Source: Herbaspirillum sp. RV1423
Lineage (GTDB): Bacteria; Pseudomonadota; Gammaproteobacteria; Burkholderiales; Burkholderiaceae_D
Assembly (NCBI RefSeq): GCF_000577615.1
Contig: NZ_CBXX010000019.1
Span: 1-64,000 of the forward strand
DNA length: 64,000 nt
Reading direction: 5' to 3'
In this document: in pieces, positions 34,827 through 44,848 of the stretch
Position numbering within the stretch: the stretch's first letter is position 1
Layout: each line of letters begins with the position of its first letter
The notes under the pieces: model-generated
Told to the model about the DNA's origin: nothing
What the model saw: only the letters and a program-made list of their open reading frames with translations
The model's database searches: none
Translations under genes and position numbers: made by a program

Positions 34827-36395
34827 TTACTTCAACTCGATCTCGTCGAAGTTGAACGACGCGTCAGGCATCACGTACACGCCCTTGAGATTCTTGCTGC
34901 GTGCATACAAGACCTTTTCCGTCACCAAGAAGGCCCACGGCGCGTCCTTCCAGATTTCGGTCTGCGCGTCCTTGTACAAGGCAGCTTTCTGCGCGCGGTC
35001 GGTGACGGTCAGCGCCTGGGCGATATCGCTGTCGACCTTGTCGCTCTTGTAATACGCAGTGTTGTACAACTTCGGCGGGAAGGCTTCCGACGCCAGCAGC
35101 GGACGCAGGCCCCAGTCGGCTTCGCCGGTCGAAGACGACCAGCCGCTGTAGTACAGACGCACCGGCGCCGTGTCAGGATTCGGCGCGCTTTCGACCTTCT
35201 CGACGCGTTGGCCGGCTTCCAGCGCCTGCACCTTGACCTTGATGCCGACCTGGGCCAGTTGCTGTTGCAGGAACTGGATGATCTTCAGCGCGGTGGTGTG
35301 GGTGTAGGCAGACCAAAGTTCTGTTTCAAAACCGTTGGGATAACCGGCTTCGGCCAGCAGCGCCTTGGCCTTCTTCACGTCATACGGCCAGGGACCGGTC
35401 TTGACGGCATAGTCGACGCCCTGCGGCAGCACGCCGTCCATCGGCACGGCATAGCCGCTGAAAGCGACCTTGACCAGCGCATCCTTGTTGATCGCGTAGT
35501 TGATGGCCTGGCGCACCTTCGGGTTGTCGAACGGCTTTTGCTTGACGTTCATCGACATGTAGCGCTGGATGATGGACGGACCGGAGACCAAATCCAGGGC
35601 ACCCTTGCCCTTCAACAGTTCGGCCTGCTCATACGGCAGCGGGAAGGTGAATTGCGCTTCGCCGGTCTGCATCATGGCCGCGCGCGAGTTGTTGTCGACC
35701 ACCGGCTTCCACACCACTTCGTCGACCTTCGGATAGCCAGCCTTCCAGTAGCCGGCGAATTTCTCGGCCTTCATGTAATCGGTCTGCTTCCACTCGACGA
35801 ACTTGAACGGACCGGTACCGACCGGATGGAAAGCGATGTCCTTGTTGCCGTATTGCTTCAACGCCGTCGGAGAAATGATCACGGCCGACGGGTGCGCCAG
35901 CACGTTGATGAAGGCCGAGAACGGCTCTTTCAGCACGATCTTGACGGTGTAGTCGTTCAGTACTTCGGTGCGGGCGACGCGATTGAACAGGTTGTAGCGC
36001 TTCAGCTTGTTGTCCGGATTGGTGACGCGGTCCATCACGGCCTTGACGGCGTCGGCCTTGAACACGGTGCCGTCATGGAACTTGACGCCCTGGCGCAGGC
36101 GGATGGTGTATTCCAGGCCGTCCTTGCTGACCAGGTAGCCTTCGGCCAGCACGTTGACCAGTTTCATGTCCTTGTCGAACGCGAACAGCCCCTGGTAGAA
36201 CGATTTGGTCACGGCCAGCGACAACGTGTCGTTGGCGTCGTAGGGGTCCATCGTGGTGAACGTCGAGGCAACCGCGAGGGTGACGCTCTTGGCGGCCCAG
36301 GCATGGACGGCGGCGAACTGCAGTGTGGTGCCGATGGCGCCGAGCGCCAGCCATCGGATGGCCGTTGTGCCGCGACGGGAAGATTGGGTAGTCAT
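34827..36395 (-). CDS. gsiB: Peptide/glutathione ABC transporter, substrate-binding protein
   Basis: The 522-residue protein has a signal peptide of about 35 residues ending HAWAAK and a family 5 solute-binding fold. Landmarks are [20 protein letters not shown] near the start, [19 protein letters not shown] in the first domain and [17 protein letters not shown] in the middle. It fits GsiB/DppA-type peptide-binding proteins. The start at 36395 follows the GsiA gene by 38 bases. Substrates could be glutathione, isoaspartyl dipeptides or cell-wall peptides, judging by the peptidases of the operon. Confidence 0.93.
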   Translation of the reverse strand: MTTQSSRRGTTAIRWLALGAIGTTLQFAAVHAWAAKSVTLAVASTFTTMDPYDANDTLSLAVTKSFYQGLFAFDKDMKLVNVLAEGYLVSKDGLEYTIRLRQGVKFHDGTVFKADAVKAVMDRVTNPDNKLKRYNLFNRVARTEVLNDYTVKIVLKEPFSAFINVLAHPSAVIISPTALKQYGNKDIAFHPVGTGPFKFVEWKQTDYMKAEKFAGYWKAGYPKVDEVVWKPVVDNNSRAAMMQTGEAQFTFPLPYEQAELLKGKGALDLVSGPSIIQRYMSMNVKQKPFDNPKVRQAINYAINKDALVKVAFSGYAVPMDGVLPQGVDYAVKTGPWPYDVKKAKALLAEAGYPNGFETELWSAYTHTTALKIIQFLQQQLAQVGIKVKVQALEAGQRVEKVESAPNPDTAPVRLYYSGWSSSTGEADWGLRPLLASEAFPPKLYNTAYYKSDKVDSDIAQALTVTDRAQKAALYKDAQTEIWKDAPWAFLVTEKVLYARSKNLKGVYVMPDASFNFDEIELK

Positions 36396-36433
36396 GGTTA
36401 GGCTCCTGAGTTTTTAAGTGATTGAAGGGGCGA

Positions 36434-38323
36434 CTAAAAAGCAGCGGAAATGCGATGTGTAGCAACAAAATGGCCGGGGCCGACTTGCTTCAGTGGTTCG
36501 ACCAGCGGATCGTCTCCGATGGCGCGAATGGGGCTGGGGATTTCATCATTCTGCAAACCTTTCTTGAGATGGCGCAGCTCGGGGTCCGCCACCGGCACGG
36601 CGGCCATGAGCTTGCGCGTGTAGGGATGCTGCGGATTTTCAAAAATGGCGCGGCGCGGGCCGATCTCGACGATCTGGCCGAGGTACATCACGGCGACGCG
36701 ATGGCTGATGCGTTCCACCACCGCCATGTCATGCGAAATGAAGATGAAGGAAATGCCCAGTTCGGCTTGCAGGTCCAGCATCAGGTTGACGATCTGCGCC
36801 TGGATCGAGACGTCGAGCGCCGATACCGATTCGTCGGCGATGACGATCTTGGGATTCAAGGCCAGCGCGCGGGCGATGCAGATGCGCTGGCGCTGGCCGC
36901 CGGAGAATTCGTGCGGATAGCGCTGGGCATGTTCGGGCAGCAGGCCGACGCGCGTGAGCAAGGCGTCGACGCGTTCTTGCGCGCCTTCCTTCATCCCATG
37001 CACCAACATCGGCTCCATGATGGAATAGCCGACCGTCATGCGCGGATCGAGCGAGGCGAACGGGTCCTGGAAAATGAACTGGATGTCGCGGCGCAATTCG
37101 CGCAATTGCGCACGCGGCAATTCCGCCAGATTGCGGCCGCCAAACTCGACCTTGCCGCCGCTGATCTCGACCAGGCGCAGCAAGGAACGGCCGGTGGTCG
37201 ACTTGCCGCAGCCGGACTCGCCGACGATGGCCAGCGTTTCGCCGGCATACAGATCGAAGCTGACGCGTTCGACCGCATGCACGCGCTGCCTGACGCGGCC
37301 GAAAATACCGCTCTTGACGTCGAAGCGTGTGGTCAGGTCGCTGACTTTGAGGATAAGCTGGCGCTGCTGCGCGATTTCGGAAGCAGCCTGCAATTCGTCG
37401 GCCATCGATTCCGGTCTGGCTTCGACGCTGACCGGTATACCGAAACGCGACGGCGTGTCGGTGCCGGTCATGGCGCCCAGGCGCGGCACGGCGGCCAGCA
37501 GGCTTTGCGTGTAAGGATGCGCCGGCGCGGCAAAAATGCTGTGCACGTCGTTCTCCTCGACCTTCTCGCCGCGGCACATGACGACGACGCGGTCGGCGAT
37601 TTCCGCCACCACGCCCATGTCGTGGGTGATGAAGACGACCGCCATGTGCATTTCTTCCTGCAGCGAGCGAATCAGTTGCAGGATCTGCGCCTGGATCGTC
37701 ACGTCCAGCGCCGTGGTCGGCTCGTCGGCGATCAGCAGCGACGGCTTGCAGGACAAGGCCATGGCGATCATCACGCGCTGCCGCATGCCGCCCGACAATT
37801 GGTGGGGATGGCGGTCGAGCACGCGCCGGGCTTCCGGGATGCGCACCATGTCCAGCATGCGCAGCGCCTCGGCGCGCGCGGCGCTGCGGCTCTTGTTCTG
37901 ATGCAGGCGGATCGATTCAGCGATCTGCTCGCCGACGGTGAAGACCGGATTGAGCGAAGTCATCGGCTCCTGGAAGATCATCGCGATCTCGGCGCCGCGA
38001 ATGCTGCGCATGGTCGCCTGTTCGGCCTTGACCAGATCGAGGGTCGCGCCGTTGGCATCGTTATAGCGCCGGAACTGCATGCTGCCCGACACGATGCGGC
38101 CGCCGCTGTGTTCGATCAGGCGCATGATGGCCAGCGACGACACCGACTTGCCGGAACCGGACTCGCCGACAATGGCCAGCGTCTCGCCCTTGTCGACGTG
38201 GAACGACAGGCCGCGCACCGCTTCCACCGTGCGTTCGGAACCGGTGAAGGTGACGCCGAGATTGTCGACGGTCAGTACGCGCCTGGCGGTCGCATCTTGC
38301 GGTTGTTGATCTTGCATGGCCAT
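36434..38323 (-). CDS. gsiA: Peptide/glutathione ABC transporter, fused double ATPase
   Basis: The 629-residue protein carries two complete ABC cassettes, as in GsiA. Walker A motifs are [11 protein letters not shown] in the first half and [11 protein letters not shown] in the second; signatures are [12 protein letters not shown] and [12 protein letters not shown]; Walker B regions are [12 protein letters not shown] and [12 protein letters not shown]. Each cassette has the OppD/F C-terminal extension. It powers the GsiC/GsiD permease pair. It follows the isoaspartyl peptidase gene by 15 bases in one operon. Confidence 0.95.
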   Translation of the reverse strand: MAMQDQQPQDATARRVLTVDNLGVTFTGSERTVEAVRGLSFHVDKGETLAIVGESGSGKSVSSLAIMRLIEHSGGRIVSGSMQFRRYNDANGATLDLVKAEQATMRSIRGAEIAMIFQEPMTSLNPVFTVGEQIAESIRLHQNKSRSAARAEALRMLDMVRIPEARRVLDRHPHQLSGGMRQRVMIAMALSCKPSLLIADEPTTALDVTIQAQILQLIRSLQEEMHMAVVFITHDMGVVAEIADRVVVMCRGEKVEENDVHSIFAAPAHPYTQSLLAAVPRLGAMTGTDTPSRFGIPVSVEARPESMADELQAASEIAQQRQLILKVSDLTTRFDVKSGIFGRVRQRVHAVERVSFDLYAGETLAIVGESGCGKSTTGRSLLRLVEISGGKVEFGGRNLAELPRAQLRELRRDIQFIFQDPFASLDPRMTVGYSIMEPMLVHGMKEGAQERVDALLTRVGLLPEHAQRYPHEFSGGQRQRICIARALALNPKIVIADESVSALDVSIQAQIVNLMLDLQAELGISFIFISHDMAVVERISHRVAVMYLGQIVEIGPRRAIFENPQHPYTRKLMAAVPVADPELRHLKKGLQNDEIPSPIRAIGDDPLVEPLKQVGPGHFVATHRISAAF

Positions 38324-38338
38324 ATTTTGTTGCGTCCT

Positions 38339-39319
38339 TTACTGCTGCTTGTAAATTGCCGTGACCGGCGCTTCGGCGCCGCGCGCATAACCGCGATACA
38401 TGCCTTCGGTGTTGAACGACAACACCACGTTGCCCTGTGCATCGACGGCGATCAGGCCGCCACGTCCTTCATGGGCGGGCAGCACTTCCATCACGACCTG
38501 TTCCACCGCCTCTTGCAGCGTCGCGCCGGCATAGGCCATGCGCGCTGCGACGTCATAGGCGGCGACGGTGCGTATGAACACTTCCCCGGTGCCGGTCGCC
38601 GAAACGGCCGCAGTCGCATTGGCGGCATAGCAGCCGGCGCCGATCAGCGGCGTATCGCCGACGCGGCCAACCTGCTTGTTGGTGATGCCGCCGGTCGAGG
38701 TCGCCGCCGCCAGGTTGCCGTGCATGTCGAGCGCCACCGCGCCAACGGTGCCAAATTTATTGTCGGGGTCGATGGGCGCCGTGCCGTGAGAGGATTCCTT
38801 AAACGTGAACGCCGCCGCGTCATGGTCGAGCATCATGCCGCTCTGCTCGCGCACGCGCAGCCATTGCTGGTGGCGCGCTTCGGTCTGGTAATAGGTGGGA
38901 TCGACGATGTCGAGTCCCTGCTGTCGCGCGAACGCATCGGCGCCGCAGCCGGCCAGCAGGACGTGGGCGCTCTTTTCCATCACGGCGCGCGCCGCCAGCA
39001 CCGGATTGCGCACGCAGGTGACGTTGGCGACCGCGCCGGCTTTCAGGTTGGAACCATCCATGATGGCGGCGTCGAGCTCATGCGTGCCGGCGCGGGTGTA
39101 GACGGCGCCCTTGCCGGCGTTGAACAGCGGACAGTCTTCCAGCAGGCGCACCGCTTCGCTGACGGCGTCGAGCGCCGAGCCGCCGGCGCTCAGCACGGTT
39201 TGCGCGGCCAGCAGGATGACCTTGAGTTCGGCCAGGTAGCGCGCCTCGTCGGCCTCGCTCAAGGCGCTGCGCGTGATGGTGCCGGCGCCGCCGTGGATGG
39301 CAATGACTGGGGTGCTCAT
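38339..39319 (-). CDS. iaaA: Isoaspartyl peptidase / L-asparaginase (Ntn hydrolase)
   Basis: The 326-residue protein is a plant-type asparaginase/isoaspartyl dipeptidase precursor. It starts VIAIHGGAGTI and self-cleaves before Thr191 (KFGTVGAVALD) to give alpha and beta chains. Other residues of the site are in STGGITNKQVGRVGD and GTGEVFIRT. It releases aspartate from beta-aspartyl dipeptides. Gene order iaaA-gsiABCD is as in Escherichia coli. ATG 39319 overlaps the stop of the RpiR-family gene by four bases. Confidence 0.95.
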   Translation of the reverse strand: MSTPVIAIHGGAGTITRSALSEADEARYLAELKVILLAAQTVLSAGGSALDAVSEAVRLLEDCPLFNAGKGAVYTRAGTHELDAAIMDGSNLKAGAVANVTCVRNPVLAARAVMEKSAHVLLAGCGADAFARQQGLDIVDPTYYQTEARHQQWLRVREQSGMMLDHDAAAFTFKESSHGTAPIDPDNKFGTVGAVALDMHGNLAAATSTGGITNKQVGRVGDTPLIGAGCYAANATAAVSATGTGEVFIRTVAAYDVAARMAYAGATLQEAVEQVVMEVLPAHEGRGGLIAVDAQGNVVLSFNTEGMYRGYARGAEAPVTAIYKQQ

Positions 39320-40302
39320 GATCTGGCGTTCCTTGATGTTGCCGGGCTGGCCGGCCTGGTTGTCTTGGCGCTTGCCTTCTTTGCCGGACGAGCCGGCTTG
39401 CGCGCAGGATCATGTTGTTCCGCCTGGTACAGCCACGGCAAAACGAATTCGGTCATCTCCGAGGCCGCCTGCACCGAGCGCTTGGCGCGATGCGCCACCG
39501 CGTCGCACAGCGCCTGGATCAGCACCAGCGCCGCGGCGTCGGAGGTCGGCGACAATTGCCGCTCGGTCTGGGCATAGATCGTCACATCGGCCAGCGGCAC
39601 CAGCGGCGAATGCGGCAGATCGGTGAAAGCGATCAGTTTCGCGCCCTTCTCGACCGCCCGGCGCGCCAGCCGCACCGTGTCGGCGGCATAGCGCGGATAA
39701 GCCATGGCGATCACGACATCGCGCTCGTCGAGCTTGAAAAACTGTCTGCCGGTCTGCGACGGACCGCCCGGGTGCACGCTGGACAATACGGTGCGGCAAA
39801 ACGGTTCCAGCGCATGCACCATGATGCCGGCCAGGAAAGCGCTGGCGCCGAAACCGAGCACGAAGATGCGGTCGGCTTTGAGGATCATCTCGACCGCCTG
39901 ATCGCAGTGCGCGGGCACCAGACCTTGCAGGGTGGCTTCAATATTGCGGATGTCGTTGGCCAGCGCGGCGGAAATGATTTCCGCGCTGGTCGCGCTCTTC
40001 TGCACTTCGTGGCGCATCTTTTCCACCGGCGCCAGCGACGAGGCGAAATCGGCCACCAGCGCATTGCGGAACGGCGCGTAGCCGTCGAATCCCAGCGCAT
40101 GCGCAAAACGGTTCGCCGTCGCCAGCGAAATGCCGGCCGCCTCGGATAATTCGTCGATGGTCATGGTGGCGGCGCGGAACGTGTTCGCCAGCACATAGTC
40201 GGCGGCCTTGCGATGCGCCTTCGACAGGTTCGGATACAGCTTGCCCAGCACGCGCGCCACTGCGCCGCCGCCCTGCAAGGATGTGTTTTTTGGATTGTGC
40301 AT
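39316..40302 (-). CDS. RpiR/MurR-family regulator with SIS domain
   Basis: The 328-residue protein has an N-terminal RpiR-type helix-turn-helix (MTIDELSEAAGISLATANRF, about residues 52-71) and a SIS domain for phosphosugar binding (ILKADRIFVLGFGASAFLAG). The tail is lysine-, alanine- and proline-rich (KPARPAKKASAKTTRPA) and is probably disordered. It is the first gene of the peptide operon and is likely to control it. A SIS sensor suggests an amino-sugar phosphate signal such as a muropeptide breakdown product (inference). Confidence 0.92.
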   Translation of the reverse strand: MHNPKNTSLQGGGAVARVLGKLYPNLSKAHRKAADYVLANTFRAATMTIDELSEAAGISLATANRFAHALGFDGYAPFRNALVADFASSLAPVEKMRHEVQKSATSAEIISAALANDIRNIEATLQGLVPAHCDQAVEMILKADRIFVLGFGASAFLAGIMVHALEPFCRTVLSSVHPGGPSQTGRQFFKLDERDVVIAMAYPRYAADTVRLARRAVEKGAKLIAFTDLPHSPLVPLADVTIYAQTERQLSPTSDAAALVLIQALCDAVAHRAKRSVQAASEMTEFVLPWLYQAEQHDPARKPARPAKKASAKTTRPASPATSRNARS

Positions 40303-40353
40303 ACGGCGGCTGGAAAAGGAGAAAAGGATGCGGACGGCGTTAAAAATGTAAAT

Positions 40354-40404
40354 ATATTTTCATTATTTTCAAAAGTAAAGAAAATATCCTTTCAAAAATG
40401 AAAG
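40354..40404 (-). promoter_or_regulatory. AT-rich inverted repeats upstream of the RpiR gene
   Basis: Two inverted repeats are seen in the leader: ATATTTTC (40354-40361) with GAAAATAT (40380-40387), and CTTTCA-AAAA-TGAAAG (40389-40404). They lie 52-102 bases before the RpiR-family start in a region much richer in AT than its surroundings, and are candidates for its operator and promoter. I see no gene in the whole gap 40303-40666. Confidence 0.5.
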
Positions 40405-40666
40405 TAAAAATCCGTGCACCTTTATCACGCGCAAATGCACCTCGATAGCGAGGAATTTGGCTGCGCTGCACCAAAGAGGAAAGCAATTCCGGAATACCGC
40501 GACCGCCTCCGGAAAACAGCGGCGGCGTCGATCAATGGAAGATGAAATGGCGCCCGCCGCCATCCCGTATGCTGCAACGAAGCAGATTCAGGAGAGCGGA
40601 AGGCGGGATGACGGAGAAATTTTTTTGCGCGCGACGAAACGTGCCGGCAACATGCCGGCGTCGGTT

Positions 40667-41035
40667 TCAGCGCGGAACGATTTCCCGCAATTCGATCAGA
40701 TTGCCGAACGGATCGGCAGTGTAGATGCGGATAAAGCCGGGAATCGGCGCGTCTTCCTGCACCGGGAAACCGCCGGTCTTGAGCTCGGCCAGCATCGGCG
40801 CCAGCTTGTCGACGATCAGTCCGGGATGGGCGTTGAGCGCCGGTTGAAACTCTTTGTCGACGCCCAGATGCAATTGCAGCGCGCCGCATTGGAACCACAA
40901 ACCGCCACGCGCCTGCAGGGCGGCGGGCTTGGGCAACTCGGGCATGCCGAGAATATCGCCGAAGAAGCGCCGGGCGGCGTCTTCGCCTCCGACGGGCATG
41001 GCGAGTTGAATATGATCGATGGCAGTGACTGGCAT
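40667..41035 (-). CDS. VOC-superfamily (glyoxalase-like) protein
   Basis: The 122-residue protein has a single vicinal-oxygen-chelate domain: AIDHIQLAMPVGGEDAARRF at the start, LQLHLGVDKEF in the middle and FIRIYTADPFGNLIELRE at the end. Probable metal ligands are the first His and the last Glu of these stretches. Members of the superfamily include glyoxalase I, dioxygenases and fosfomycin-resistance proteins; I cannot assign a reaction. It stands alone. Confidence 0.85.
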   Translation of the reverse strand: MPVTAIDHIQLAMPVGGEDAARRFFGDILGMPELPKPAALQARGGLWFQCGALQLHLGVDKEFQPALNAHPGLIVDKLAPMLAELKTGGFPVQEDAPIPGFIRIYTADPFGNLIELREIVPR

Positions 41036-41172
41036 GAATACCTCTTCGCTGGCTGGGCTGATACGGATATCAAGCAGCGATTCTAGCGCTTCGCGGAAAA
41101 TGCCGCCGGCGACTGAAAATATCGTTCAGCCAGACTGAAAAATCCTTCTCACATCGCCACCCCTCCATGACC

Positions 41173-41259
41173 GTCGTCCTGACGCAAGTCAGGACCCGGT
41201 GCCGTATCGGCCTTCTGCACGACTTCACGACACCGGGTCCCGCCGTTCGCCGGGACGAC
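41173..41259. repeat. REP-like hairpin repeat, copy 4
   Basis: Two opposed arms (GTCGTCCTGACGCAAGTCAG at the left and CCGCCGTTCGCCGGGACGAC at the right) match the family at 6340. It sits in the gene-free stretch 41036-41442, which otherwise shows only the likely promoter region of the LysR gene at 41443. Confidence 0.8.
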
Positions 41260-41442
41260 TGCCGGGGAAAACGGGCTCAGCCGACGGCTGCAGAAATACC
41301 TGCTAAACGCTCGCTGGCTTAATACGGCCTGCTTTGAGACAATGGCGAACCGGCCGGCACGCCAATCGTCCACACATGCCGCCGGGCAAGACGACTCTGT
41401 CTGCTTCGTCCCTTGCACATTTACAGACAACCGATCCCGTCC

Positions 41443-42372
41443 ATGAACATCCGCTTCCTAGAAACCTTCGTCTGGCTGGCCAAGCTGAAGAACTTCCGGC
41501 TCACCGCCGAGCGCCTGCACACCACCCAGGCCGCCGTTTCCAGCCGCATCGCCACGCTGGAGCAGGATTTCGGCGTGCGCCTGTTCGATCGCGGCGCGCG
41601 CGAAGTGACGCTGACCACCGACGGCAGCAAGGCGCTGGTGCATGCGGAACGCATGGTCAAGCTCATGCGCGAGATGAAGGAGGACATGTCGGACAAGCAG
41701 GCCTATGCCGGCGTGATCCGCATCGGCGTGATCGAGTCCATCGTGCATAGCTGGTTTCCGGATTTCATCGGCCGCCTGCACAAGATGTTTCCGCGCCTGC
41801 AGATCGAGATCGCCAGCGACACCACGATCCATCTGCGCGAACAGTTCAGCAAAGGCAACCTCGACATCGTATTGCAAGCGGAGGCGGTCATCGGCACCCA
41901 CATCGCCAACATCAACCTGTGCGAGTTTCCGATGCGCTGGGTCGGCAGTCCCAAGCTCAACATCGGCAGCGAAACGCTGAGCCTGTCCGACCTGGCGACC
42001 TTCCCGATCATCAGCTTCGCGCGCAATTCGGGGCCGCACGCGGCGATCGAACGCATCTTTTCCGGCAGCGAGCGCGGCGCGCTGCATGTCAATTGCGTCG
42101 CCTCGGTCGCCACCATGATCCGCCTCGTGACCGACGGCTTCGGCGTCGCCGTGGTGCCGCCGGCCATCATCCAGCGCGAACTCAACGAAGAAATCCTGCA
42201 CACGCTGCGCGTCGACGTGGAGTTCCCGCCGCTGGTGATGCTGGCCTGTTTTCGTTCGGACAACGAGAACCCGCTGACGGAAACCGTGGCCAGCATCGCC
42301 CAGGAAACCGCCGCCGACTTCGCACTCAATTGGGGACACGAGATCGCCCGGCTGCCGTCTCAGGCGCAGTAG
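41443..42372 (+). CDS. LysR-family transcriptional regulator
   Basis: The 309-residue protein begins MNIRFLETFVWLAKLKNF with the LysR helix-turn-helix (RLTAERLHTTQAAVSSRIA) and a full effector domain. ATG 41443 is used; a TTG upstream is in frame. It is followed after 345 bases by an MFS carrier, a DUF2848 protein and an amidase in the same direction and probably regulates them. Confidence 0.93.
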   Translation: MNIRFLETFVWLAKLKNFRLTAERLHTTQAAVSSRIATLEQDFGVRLFDRGAREVTLTTDGSKALVHAERMVKLMREMKEDMSDKQAYAGVIRIGVIESIVHSWFPDFIGRLHKMFPRLQIEIASDTTIHLREQFSKGNLDIVLQAEAVIGTHIANINLCEFPMRWVGSPKLNIGSETLSLSDLATFPIISFARNSGPHAAIERIFSGSERGALHVNCVASVATMIRLVTDGFGVAVVPPAIIQRELNEEILHTLRVDVEFPPLVMLACFRSDNENPLTETVASIAQETAADFALNWGHEIARLPSQAQ

Positions 42373-42524
42373 GAATCCTGCCGCGGTCAATGCCGGCAAG
42401 GATTGCAGGCGCTTGCAACGCAGCACGGCAGCAGCACCAACGCGGCGCACAGGACGGCCCACTTTTGCTCATAAGGTTTTCCAATCATTTGCGCCAACAT
42501 TTTCTTGTTGGACAGCGCCGCTCT

Positions 42525-42563
42525 CGCTACGCATACTGAATTTAGACAAGATCGTGCGTAGCG
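42525..42563 (+). promoter_or_regulatory. 9-base inverted repeat in the leader of the MFS-DUF2848-amidase operon
   Basis: CGCTACGCA (42525-42533) and TGCGTAGCG (42555-42563) form a perfect inverted repeat with a 21-base spacer, in the 345-base gap after the LysR gene. It could be an RNA hairpin in the leader or a dyad for the LysR regulator. The gap holds no supportable gene. Confidence 0.5.
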
Positions 42564-42717
42564 TCGGCGACAAACCCGGCGCAAACAAACGACAGATTTC
42601 CGCCAGACATTTTCCAGCTTCGATTTCCTCAAAGACACTCCTTGATGCCTGGAGTGTTCTCGCGCTGTGAGAATGACTGTGGCCGCTCAATCAATCTCAA
42701 AGCAGGAGAAGGCAAGC

Positions 42718-44046
42718 ATGACCCATTCAACATCAGCGACATCCGCAGCACTGGACTCCATCTCACCGCCCGGCGCCGCCGTGGACATGGAAGTCGCCTA
42801 CAAAAAGATCGCCTGGCGACTGATTCCCTTCCTGGTGTTCCTGTTCGTGCTGGCCTGGATCGACCGCGTCAACGTCGGTTTCGCCAAGCTGCAGATGCTG
42901 CAGGACCTGCAATTTTCCGAGACGATCTACGGCCTCGGCGCCGGCATCTTTTTCATCGGCTACTTCCTGTTCGAAGTGCCGAGCAACCTGCTGCTCGAAA
43001 AAATCGGCGCACGCAAGACGCTGGCGCGCATCACCATCCTGTGGGGCCTGGCCTCGATGGCGATGGCCTATGTCACCACGCCGGCCACGTTCTACATCCT
43101 GCGCTTTTTGCTCGGCGTGTTCGAGGCCGGCTTCTTTCCCGGCGTCGTGCTGTACCTGACCTACTGGTTCCCGGCCGAGCGCCGCGCCCGCGTCAACGGC
43201 CTGTTCATGACTTCGTTCGCGATCGCCGGCGCTGTCGGCGGTCCGATCGCCGGCCTCATCATGAGCGGCATGGAAGGCGTCGGCCATCTCTCCAACTGGC
43301 AATGGCTGTTCATCCTGGAAGGCATTCCATCGCTGATCGCCGGCATCTTCGTGCTGCTGCACCTGCCTGAGAAACCGGCCAATGCCAAGTGGCTGTCGGA
43401 TGCCGAAAAGCACGCCGTGACGCAAGCGCTGGTTGCCGAAAACATCGTCGCCGGCAAACACCTGTCGTTCAAGGACGCCTGCGGCAACTATCGTGTCTGG
43501 CTCTGCGCCGCCGTCTATTTCTGCGTGGTCAGCGGCAACGCCACCATCGCGTTCTGGACGCCGTCGATCATCAAGGAAATCGGCGTCAAGGGAAATCTGC
43601 AGATCGGCCTGATCTCCGCCATTCCGTTTATCGCCGGTACGCTGGCCATGATCTGGAACGGCATCCACTCCGACAAGACCGGCGAACGCCGCATGCATAG
43701 CGCCATCGCCACGCTGATCGCCAGCATCGGCCTGATCCTGACCGGCCTGACCCTGGGCAACGCCGTCATGGCGCTGTGCGCGCTGACCCTGGCGGCCATC
43801 GGCATCCTGGCCGCGTTCCCGGTATTCTGGTCGATCCCGGCGGCGTTCCTGGCCGGCACCGCGGCCGCAGGCGGCATCGCGCTGATCAACTCGATCGGCA
43901 ATCTGGCCGGTTTCGTCGCGCCTTACATGATCGGCGCGTTGAAGACCAGCACCGGTTCGCTGTCGTCCGGCCTGTATTTCGTCGCCGCGCTGGAATTCAT
44001 CGCGAGCTTCCTGGTGATCGTGTTCGTCAAGAAGACGCAAGCCTGA
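42718..44046 (+). CDS. MFS transporter, anion:cation symporter (ACS) family
   Basis: The 442-residue protein has 12 membrane helices and the family pattern WIDRVNVGFAKLQML after helix 1 and RFLLGVFEAGFFPGVVLYLT for helices 4-5. ACS-family members carry organic anions such as tartrate, hexuronates or phthalate. ATG 42718 follows AGGAGAAGG; an upstream ATG would add 17 residues. It is the first gene of a set with DUF2848 and amidase genes, and so presumably imports their substrate. Confidence 0.92.
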   Translation: MTHSTSATSAALDSISPPGAAVDMEVAYKKIAWRLIPFLVFLFVLAWIDRVNVGFAKLQMLQDLQFSETIYGLGAGIFFIGYFLFEVPSNLLLEKIGARKTLARITILWGLASMAMAYVTTPATFYILRFLLGVFEAGFFPGVVLYLTYWFPAERRARVNGLFMTSFAIAGAVGGPIAGLIMSGMEGVGHLSNWQWLFILEGIPSLIAGIFVLLHLPEKPANAKWLSDAEKHAVTQALVAENIVAGKHLSFKDACGNYRVWLCAAVYFCVVSGNATIAFWTPSIIKEIGVKGNLQIGLISAIPFIAGTLAMIWNGIHSDKTGERRMHSAIATLIASIGLILTGLTLGNAVMALCALTLAAIGILAAFPVFWSIPAAFLAGTAAAGGIALINSIGNLAGFVAPYMIGALKTSTGSLSSGLYFVAALEFIASFLVIVFVKKTQA

Positions 44047-44145
44047 TCACGCGTTCCCGTTGTTACCCCGTTCGTCCCTGCGCCGCCGTCTGTTCTGCAT
44101 TTCTGCCCGGCGGCGCACCCTTTTTCACGTACCTGAAGCGGCCTT

Positions 44146-44820
44146 ATGAAACTCTCCTTCCAGACTGACGCAGCACCGCTGAACGTCGACATCCACACCC
44201 TGATCATTGCCGGCTGGGCCGGGCGCGACCTCGCCGCCATCGAGCATCACATCGAAGAACTGGCGGCGCTGGGCATCCCGCGTCCGAGCGCGGTGCCGCT
44301 GTACTATCGCGTGTCGAGCAACCAGTTGACGCAATCGGCGTCGGTGCAGGTGCTTGGCGGCGAATCGTCGGGCGAAGTCGAAACCTTTGTCTTCAACGCC
44401 GGCGGCGAGCTGTATGTCAGCATCGCCTCCGACCATACCGACCGCAAGCTGGAAGCGCACAGCGTGGCGTTCTCCAAGCAGGCCTGCGTCAAACCCGTGG
44501 CCGCCTCCGCCTGGAAACTGGCCGACGTCGCCGCTTACTGGGACGAACTGGTGATCCGTTCGTGGATCAGGGAAGACGGCAAGGACATGCTGTACCAAGA
44601 AGGCACGCTGGCCAGCCTGCGCACGCCGCAAGACCTGATCGCCGGCTTCACCGGCGGCAAGGACATCCTGCCTGCGGGCTGCGGCATGACGTGCGGCACG
44701 GTCGGCGCCATCGGCGGCATCCGCTCCTCGACTTCGTTCACGATGGAATTGTTCGACCCGCGCCGCCAGCGCGCGTTGCGTCATACTTATGAAGCCGAAA
44801 TCCTGGCCGAAGTGGCTTGA
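44146..44820 (+). CDS. DUF2848 family protein
   Basis: The 224-residue protein matches DUF2848: it begins KLSFQTDAAPLNVDIHTLII, contains ELAALGIPRPSAVPLYYRVS and SDHTDRKLEAHSVAFSKQ, and ends in a conserved MELFDPRRQRALRHTYEAE. The family has a fumarylacetoacetate-hydrolase-like character and is of unknown function. It is found between an MFS carrier and an amidase, so it is likely to act on a carboxylate or amide in a catabolic route. Confidence 0.9.
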   Translation: MKLSFQTDAAPLNVDIHTLIIAGWAGRDLAAIEHHIEELAALGIPRPSAVPLYYRVSSNQLTQSASVQVLGGESSGEVETFVFNAGGELYVSIASDHTDRKLEAHSVAFSKQACVKPVAASAWKLADVAAYWDELVIRSWIREDGKDMLYQEGTLASLRTPQDLIAGFTGGKDILPAGCGMTCGTVGAIGGIRSSTSFTMELFDPRRQRALRHTYEAEILAEVA

Positions 44821-44848
44821 TCCCAACTTTATTTATCGCCATCACAAC

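Noticed and set aside
36422-39577. Plus-strand frame of 1051 codons
   Set aside because: It is antisense to gsiA and iaaA, both with complete catalytic motifs; the frame has no recognisable domain.
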